Positions 57,133 to 64,000 of a stretch of 64,000 nucleotides of DNA are shown here, one piece after another. The position numbers were made by a program, and so were the translations under genes. This DNA is from Digitaria exilis. Its lineage: Eukaryota > Streptophyta > Magnoliopsida > Poales > Poaceae. Position 1 is the first letter of the stretch, and each line of letters starts with the position of its first letter. Under the pieces are notes generated by a model that made no database searches, was not told where the DNA came from, and was given only the letters and a program-made list of their open reading frames with translations. The stretch lies in contig JACEFO010002497.1 in NCBI GenBank assembly GCA_015342445.1, forward strand, positions 1,116,001 to 1,180,000, given 5' to 3'.

Positions 57133-57549
57133 CGGCTCCGTTTCGCCGTTGGGATCGATCTGCCGAATCGAGTAGATCGGCGATGCTAATCTGTAATCCT
57201 GTTCGTGTGCGAGAGAACAGAAAAACCAGAGGGTGGGAAATAATCAAATAATAATAGAGATATGTAATGATTCGATGGTGTTGTTATGCATTGCTGCTGT
57301 ATCTTGTTCTAAGGCCATCTGTAGTGGCCTGAAAAAAGCGGTGCAACGGACAGCCTGGACTAGAATGAACCGATTCATTCCCACTGCACTTTGCCGAATC
57401 TTTGCACAGACGTATGAACCGGTTCAATAAAATGAATCGATACATGGCGCTAAAATAAGTTATCTACATAGCAAAAGGTGAACGGAGGACCTCCATCCCC
57501 TGAGTCGCTATGGGGCCAAGAGAAAGAAAAAAAAAATAAGTTTTTTCAC
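57133..57549. other. 3' flank of Clot
   Basis: The 3' UTR is expected in the first 150 bases or so. No other feature is supported. Confidence 0.5.
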
Positions 57550-57712
57550 TATGGGTGTGTTTAGATTGTAAGAAAAAACATTGTAGCATAAGAAAAACAC
57601 TGTAGCATTCGTTGGGAAACGTGTTTTGTGAGGGAGGAATAGTGAAAAGTTAGAATGAATAGTGAAAAGTTAGAATGAATAGTGAATAGTTGGGAATCTG
57701 AACATGGCGTAT
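57550..57712. mobile_element. 157-bp MITE, copy 2, inverted (TSD TAT)
   Basis: The element 57553-57709 starts GGGTGTGTTTAGATT and ends AATCTGAACATGGCG and has a 3-bp TSD TAT (57550-57552, 57710-57712). It is the inverse of 42462-42618, equal in length, with about ten mismatches by eye. Confidence 0.87.
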
Positions 57713-58690
57713 GTAAACACGGCTACGAATCGCTTATCAGTGTAGGAAAGCAAGTCGTGTGTTTACGTGGCCAATATTTCTGAGTGTTGATCCGGATCAC
57801 CGCTATGGATGCTCTAAGTATAGTTTCTCTAAGAAGTGTACTTGCATGATCACAGGTCACTATTGTGCAATATTTTTTACTATAAGTATGCCATAAATAC
57901 AAGCTTAAGGCAGATCGCAGAAGGGAAGTGAGAGGACCATTTGATTGGTTCGTCAACACAGGACGGCGCTTGCAATCGACCAATCGTGCAGCGAATCAAT
58001 GTTTTTTAGACTTTGCAGCTAATCGATTTGTGAAGGGAGTATATTTTGACGAGAAAATATATTTACTCCTTTCAGTTAATGGTGACCGTAGTATGATTGA
58101 GACATTACAAATATGAAATTTTCATATTTATTTAAGGTCGGGAACTCTGGATGTACCAAGGTCATCCATGTAAGGGCATAAGTGACTTTCATCATTCAGT
58201 TAACGGTGTCAACTGAATTGGGAGATACCAAATGTCTAAGTCTAAAAAAGCAGGGGCAAACATGCAAAGTCTAAAAAAAAGATAAACGTCCAGTTAAAGT
58301 AAAAACGAGGGTAGTTTTACAATTTACCCTTACATATTATACACCTTCACAAAGTTAAAGTTGAATTGAAAGAATATTGTACACTAAAGTAATTTCTAAT
58401 GTTTTCATTAATGTCAAACAAACAATTGTGCGCATGATTAAGTTTTAGTTGAGAAATTAATAGGGACAAAAATAGAGCATCAAATACATAGAACTGTCCA
58501 TACACATGCCATGGAGGCAAAAATATATTTAAATAGAGTATATATGACCATATATGCACATATCCGTTTGTGTTTTGCTACTTGTACCAAAGTGATACAG
58601 CTACACAGGTTGTTGTGTGGTGGGTGTAATTTACTCCAATGATACCGAAGCATTTCCTTTTGTATCGACAGTGTAGGGAAGATCAGAACC
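57713..58690. other. AT-rich intergenic DNA
   Basis: No supported gene or element. Confidence 0.4.
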
Positions 58691-58699
58691 CATGCGGAT

Positions 58700-60806
58700 C
58701 TACTCGTTGTCCGTACCCAGGTCCTTGGAGCCCCTCTGGGGGATCTCAGCGACTGACCAGAGAGTAGAGCTCCTCCTCGGCGTTCCTGATCACTCATCAG
58801 GCACACTCCCGATACTGCTGCTCCAGATATATTTGTTGAGCTTCATGTCAATCCTGACATCTGTGGTGCTCATTGCCTTGTGCAAACTTCCTGATTTCCT
58901 TGATGGTGTTGGGGTCCTTCTTGAGGTGCTGCAGCAAATCAGGATGACAGATAAGTCAGTTACTGATCACAGATTGAAGCAAATGCCACATGTACTCCAT
59001 TTGCGGATGCAGAACAAACAAACATTGCAAAACAGGAGTTAGCAATCATGGAGAAGAAATCTGAGTTGACACAACCATGAAACAACATAGCGATCAGGCA
59101 CAAGGTTGAATAAAACAAAACATCAATATCCAAAGGTACAGTAGGGAAACACTGATGCCACTTCTGGACTGCTACAAGTGTTGTGTGGGGCAAACATTAC
59201 GCCCTAGCCATCACAACAAGAATGTGCGTTTCTGCTTACAAAACACATCAAAGTAAAAGGCTAAACAATCCAGGAACATGCACAGACATCAGCATATTTC
59301 CTGCCCAAATGGAACACATGGTTGCATTTGTAGCCAGGCATGTAACTGTGCAAAGCCACAGGATTGAATAGACAGGCACCTGACTATACCCAGAATGTGC
59401 CTTTGGGCTGGCTCACAAAACACCTCAAAGTAAAAGGCCAAACAAATTATCTACGAACATGAGGGCACAAACAGCATTATACTTGTAGAAAATATCTGTT
59501 TATAGATGTCCTGCCCAAATGGAACACATGGTAGCATTTGAAGAAGCGACACGTGTAACGATGAGCAAATTCCAATCTTCCGGGCATGTAACTGTGCAAA
59601 GCCACAGGATTGAATAGACAGGCACCTGACTATACCCGGAATGTGCCTTTGGGCTGGCTCAAAAAACACATCAAAGTGAAAGGCCAATCAAATTATCCAG
59701 GAACATGAGGGCACAAACGGCAGCATCATACTTGTGGAAAATATCTGTTTATAGATGTCCTGCCCAAATGGAACACATGGTAGCATCTGAAGAAGCGACA
59801 CGTTTAACGACGAGCAAATTCAAATCTGCCGGGCATGTAACTGTGCACAGCCACAGGATTAATAGACAGGCACCTGACTATACCCGGAAAATGTACATTC
59901 CAACAAGAAGCTAAACCATAATCAAAGTGCTAATTCAGTCGCACCACACTAGCCCAAGATCTATGTACAGATCAATCAAAAGAAAATGTGAGCCCAAACA
60001 TTGTTTGCATCAACCGACCCTCCTAGCCTCTGCCACAAGTCTACCACAAGCATGCAAGCAAAAGTTCAATCATTCTAAAGGAACAATTCATCTGTTCAGG
60101 GGATTATGTGAAATTTTTACATTAATTTTTTCAAGCTCCACATGAGAAAGCATATGTACTGAGAAGCAACAAGGGAAAATATCTCGCAGAAGAACGCATC
60201 TTCTTGCATGGAAGACAAACTGAAGCACACCATACTTTTCAATACAAATGCAACTTGTATTCCTAACACCAGATGAACCGTGGAGAGAGAAAAAAAACAT
60301 TGAACGGTTTGAGCCGATGTCGATGGCGTTAGTTTAGATAAATTTCCTGCCCAAACGTAACACATGGTAGCATTTCAAGACGCAGCACGCGTAACGATGA
60401 GCAGATTTCGATATGCCGGGTAATGTAGCGTGCAAAGCCACAGGATTAGACGAGCACTGGACTATACCCGGAGAGTGCCCTGGTGCAGTTTTTGAACAAA
60501 CAAAGAACCTACCAGGGCACCGCACAATCAAAGAACTGACAATCGCAGCGTGCTAGCCCGAATCGCACAGATCAATCACAAGGAAATGCGAGGCCCGACG
60601 TGTCAACCCGGATCCCCCGGCCCCGAGCGACTCGTTCCCCACCAGAAAATCTGCTACCACGAGCATCGAGAGATCAGGTGGAGGGAAGAGGTGAGATGCT
60701 GGCGACCTTATCATCCGTGAAGGCGCTTGTGGAGGTTGACGGCATACTCGCGGGTGACCACCTCACCCTTCCTGTCGCCTCCACGGCGCTGCTTCTTCTC
60801 CGCCAT
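58700..60806 (-). pseudogene. Ribosomal protein eL31 (RPL31) pseudogene
   Basis: Exon 1 (60806-60711) starts MAEKKQRRGGDRKGEVVTRE and continues YAVNLHKRLHG, the conserved start of cytosolic eL31, then runs into a TGA. After a 1.8-kb intron, exon 2 (58928-58700) has NTIKEIRKFAQ, then in a shifted frame AMSTTDVRIDMKLNKYIWSS, and, after a deletion and another shift, EEELYSLV and VAEIP, ending in DNE and a stop. The region for SVPRRVRVRIARKRN is lost. eL31 normally has about 120 residues. The presence of the intron means a decayed gene copy, not a processed pseudogene. A telo-box (AAACCCTA, 60856-60863) and GGCCCA-type elements upstream, typical of ribosomal protein promoters, survive. Confidence 0.88.
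59221..59889. repeat. Tandem repeats of about 250 bp inside the eL31 intron
   Basis: Three consecutive units begin AATGTGC at 59221 (173 bp, internally deleted), 59394 (246 bp) and 59640 (250 bp). Each contains TCCTGCCCAAATGGAACACA, GGCATGTAACTGTGCA and CCTGACTATACCC. A fourth, more diverged copy without its first part lies at about 60345-60480. Confidence 0.9.
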
Positions 60807-60849
60807 CACGACTCTCCCTGGCTCCCTCCAGCGGCGGCGGCGGCGGCGG

Positions 60850-61020
60850 AGTGAGAAACCCTAGGTTTAGCTCCACAAGCTCTTGTTGAATCACGCGTAT
60901 CACGCCGTTATATCAGCGCTGAGCTTTCGTATTGGGCCGAGCCGCTCCTTGGAACGAGCGAACTGTTTGGAGGCCCATTAGTCCTTTTTGTGTGTGTTGT
61001 GGATCGAGGCCCACTAGTCG
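60850..61020 (-). promoter_or_regulatory. Relic ribosomal-protein promoter
   Basis: A telo-box AAACCCTA (60856-60863) and GGCCCA/TGGGCC site II motifs (near 60932, 60972 and 61008) lie upstream of the eL31 pseudogene start, as in working plant ribosomal protein genes. Confidence 0.6.
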
Positions 61021-61029
61021 AGCAATTGC

Positions 61030-63050
61030 GGGGTGGGGAGAGAGCTCGCTTCGTAGACGGCGCTACCGCAATCCACGTTTTCCTATGGAAGCGTGAACAA
61101 TTTACGTGTACACTCAAGAGAAGCATTCCTTTTGCACAAACGCTGCTGATTGTTCAGTATGAATCTACTACGCTGGAACGAACACAGAATGCCCTTTGTA
61201 CGTTTCTTCTGATGGCCAATGAAGATCAAGGTGTTATGCTGTAGATAAATTGGAAATGTACTTAATTATTTCGTGGCAGTTAGTGCGGAGCCAGAAATTT
61301 TTCAAGAGAAGCGACAGAGAGCCAATATATACTTTAGAGAATATATATATAGTGTATTTGACACCAGACTTTCATAATTTGTTTAATTTTATTATTCACA
61401 AAGCTAGCTACACTGTACAAAAGGGTCAACCAAAACTAGACTGTTCATTCGAGTCATGCTTGCGTCTGAATTGAATTTCTGAACATTAGGAGATAGCTGC
61501 TTTAAGGTTGGAGCTTGTTCTTCCTATACGACATTTTCGTTTGATTAAGGTGTGCGCATGTTCCATGATCCATCAATCAAAAGGAAAAAGATATCTCTGT
61601 CTTCCTTTCCGTTCAGGAGTGCTATACAAAAAGATCAAGGGCTCGAGGTCAAGACATTATTCTTAGCCCAACTACACACGAAAACACGATTGTACACTAC
61701 TGATCCAATCCTTGCATCAATCAAGAAACTAACATAGATTTGGGGTTAAATCTAGGTTAGAGCCGAAACAAATGGCGGCAGCGCCTGTGTCATGCCTCTA
61801 CACGATGAGCGACACATCTCAGCACTCGATCGAAATCCCTACGGTACTCTCCTGCAGTCTGCTTGCTATCTAATTGCATTCATATGTTGGGCACTCACTT
61901 GAACTGTCCACATTTTGTGGTATTAGCTTTATGAGAAAATTGCTTGTATGCCACCAAAAAATTATAGCAATCCCTTCTATTCTATGTCCCAAAAAATTAC
62001 AAATCCATTCTATGACATATAGATTCCAATGACATATCTTTCCTTTTAAAGAGGGTGCATTCTCTCAACTCTCACAGCCTCCACGTAAGCCTTTTTTTTT
62101 ACCAGCCGTTGATCTGTTAACGAATGGCAAATCAAGCATGTGGGATAAAAAAATAGGAAGACACACATCAATGTAACAATGCGTGATAGAATTTGTCCCC
62201 TCTGGAGTTTTCTCGAGAGGCTCTTGGTGGGCTTCTACAGTAACCTTTGAACTTCGAACGCATGGCAATATAACAATACATGATGGAATTGACCCTCTCT
62301 TGAGTTTTCCCGAGAGACTCTTGGGCTCTTACAGGGAAGTGACCTTTGAACTTCAAAGAAAGTTAAAATCAAAAGCACTCCGCTCACACACCAAAGACAA
62401 AAAAAAAAGAATGTTCCTCCAGTAAAGGAAAAAAAGGCCTTTAGACAGTGATCTCAACAAATCCAAGCCACCTACCGGTATGGATCGTTAAATGACTTCT
62501 TCACAAAATTGTTTCTACGATTTCTCCCTCTGTGGTCTTTTTCTTGGTTTTTTTTATTTGTCATGAATCCATTTCAAGCCACGATGAATCCACATAAAAA
62601 CCACAACTGTGAAACCACCCCCTTAACGTGTATCGGTGACGGGTTAAATCACCTCGCACAATATTGACACCTTTGATAACTGCTATATACAAGCCTTCTC
62701 ACTACGAACACATGGATGATCCATAGTCAACGGTCCACACCTCACCCCACATACATAATAAACCTTTATAAGCATGGATATATACATCGGCGACGGGCCC
62801 TCTAGCGCACCAACGGCGCGGTATGTTTCTAGTAGATTCTAATTTCCAATCCCTTCTATACCCAAACAATTAGTTTTGATGTTAAGTATAAGCTAAAAAG
62901 ACCATTTTGCCCCTATATATATAGGACTAACCATTTTTGTGATCATTTTTAACAAAAAAAACACGATTATCTCAAACAAATCCTTGCTAGCCACCTGGCT
63001 CTTCTGTTGGTGGCAGTAACCACAATTGTCACACATGATATACTATCATT
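61030..63050. other. Intergenic DNA
   Basis: No supported gene. Two imperfect tandem copies of a 95-bp unit (TCTCGAGAGGCTCTTGG / TCCCGAGAGACTCTTGG) occur at about 62172-62361. Confidence 0.5.
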
Positions 63051-63554
63051 GGTTCGTTTGGAAAAAGTCTATATCACCCCAACCTATAGAGGTTGGACTA
63101 CATTACCCCCAACCTATGAAACGGTCTATATTACTCCCTGAACTTCTCAAAGCCGATCAAATAACCCCCTAAAGCTGTTTTAAAAAATCATAAAAAATCA
63201 TAAAATAAAAATCCAATTGTGTTGGACTCCAAATGAGTAGATATACACAATGAACATGTAATAGTATGCTTTAGTACATTTTCTTCACTGTAGCTTTAGA
63301 TCCATGCTTTTCTTCATAGTTGTAAAAAAAAGTATTAAAACATATATGTTCAGTGTGTATATCTACTCATTTGGAGTCCAACACAATTTGATTTTCCATT
63401 TTATGATTTTTTATGATTTACTATGATTTTTAAATTTGGTTTAGGGGGTAATTTGATCGGTTTTGAGAAGTTCAGGGGGTGATAACCGTTTTATAGGTTG
63501 AGAGGTTATGTAGTCCATATGTGGGGGGTAATATAGACTTTTTCCGGTTCGTTT
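63051..63554. mobile_element. Mutator-type foldback MITE, 486 bp
   Basis: The element 63060-63545 begins GGAAAAAGTCTATAT and ends ATATAGACTTTTTCC. Its arms of about 200 bp are inverted copies almost to the centre, sharing AACTTCTCAAA-CCGATCAAAT and TTGGACTCCAAATGAGTAGA. A perfect 9-bp TSD, GGTTCGTTT, flanks it (63051-63059, 63546-63554). A 9-bp TSD is the hallmark of Mutator-like elements. No coding capacity. Confidence 0.93.
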
Positions 63555-64000
63555 TAACCACATGACCTCTCGTTGAGTGTTGAGGGCTCTTTGCATTCAA
63601 CACGGGCATGCCCTTCCAATCCGTTGGCCGAACAAAATATCGTTGCCCAGTTTCATTAATTGCCGTTGGTTTTGCTACAAGTTGGCAATTTGGCGGGATA
63701 TGCAAAGGACAATGCCGCGTGAGGTTGGGCTCACCAAAAAGTGCCATTAATCCAAAGGGCGGTAGTGCATACCCACGCAGGTCAAGTTGATTTTGTTTAT
63801 TACACCAGCATTGGTGTTCATTCGAACAAACCCTAGGAATGATGGCGCTCGTATGATAGGAGAACACAGTTGATGAGTTGGTGTGTGAAATTAGATAGAT
63901 CAAAACTAGCCAAGTTATTGCGAAACAACATTTGTAATTTTTCTTCTTAATATGTAGTGAAATCAGGCTTGAAAACCGGTATTTTGATGAACATATTTTG
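63555..64000. other. Intergenic end of window
   Basis: No supported gene. A minus-strand open frame reaching 63903 overlaps the MITE and has no motifs. Confidence 0.4.

Overview
This window is nuclear DNA from a grass, most likely a panicoid or other large-genome Poaceae. The evidence is a set of intron-containing plant genes with GT-AG introns, a monocot-type Lhca1, and dense nested grass transposable elements (very long LTRs, hAT, Mutator and Harbinger-type MITEs, a Helitron, a TRIM). All major elements are identified by their terminal structure and target-site duplications (TSDs) read directly from the sequence.

Layout: (1) 1-5.4 kb is degenerate sequence. It holds an inverted repeat array carrying a captured exon of selenoprotein O (SelO), a Stowaway-like MITE, an intact TRIM retrotransposon and a decayed receptor-kinase fragment. 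(2) About 6.07-24.73 kb is one Ty3/gypsy element of the Athila/Tat type (gag, protease, RT, RNase H and integrase remnants, all broken). It has been opened by seven later insertions: a Helitron, a 1.4 kb LTR-like element and a 4.2 kb solo LTR in its 5' LTR, a 3.0 kb solo LTR in gag, and three hAT-type elements in pol. (3) 24.9-29.4 kb is a duplicated, broken copy of the last exon of Lhca1, split by a 4.0 kb solo LTR. (4) 29.5-32.0 kb is a decayed Mutator-like element. (5) 32.8-33.9 kb is the intact Lhca1 gene on the minus strand. (6) 34-42.6 kb is repeat-rich intergenic DNA with a hAT-like element that holds a gypsy fragment. (7) 43-57.1 kb is a gene island: a small AT-hook protein, a GH1 beta-glucosidase with 13 coding exons, a CDK5RAP3-like gene with 9 coding exons, and a thioredoxin-like Clot gene transcribed divergently from it. 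(8) 58.7-60.8 kb is a ribosomal protein eL31 pseudogene with tandem repeats in its intron. (9) The tail is intergenic and ends with a Mutator-type foldback MITE bearing a perfect 9-bp TSD.

The genes are ordinary housekeeping or metabolic genes: photosystem I antenna, beta-glucoside hydrolysis, the UFMylation-associated CDK5RAP3, and a cytosolic thioredoxin-like protein. From memory, Clot, a beta-glucosidase and Lhca1 lie close together on rice chromosome 6 (around Os06g0320000-0320500), so this looks like a conserved syntenic block expanded by transposons. I see no operon-like or defence-type system. The points of interest are the nested-insertion record with internal empty-site controls, a hairpin shared by three long solo LTR families, the SelO exon capture, the split Lhca1 duplicate, and the divergent promoter.
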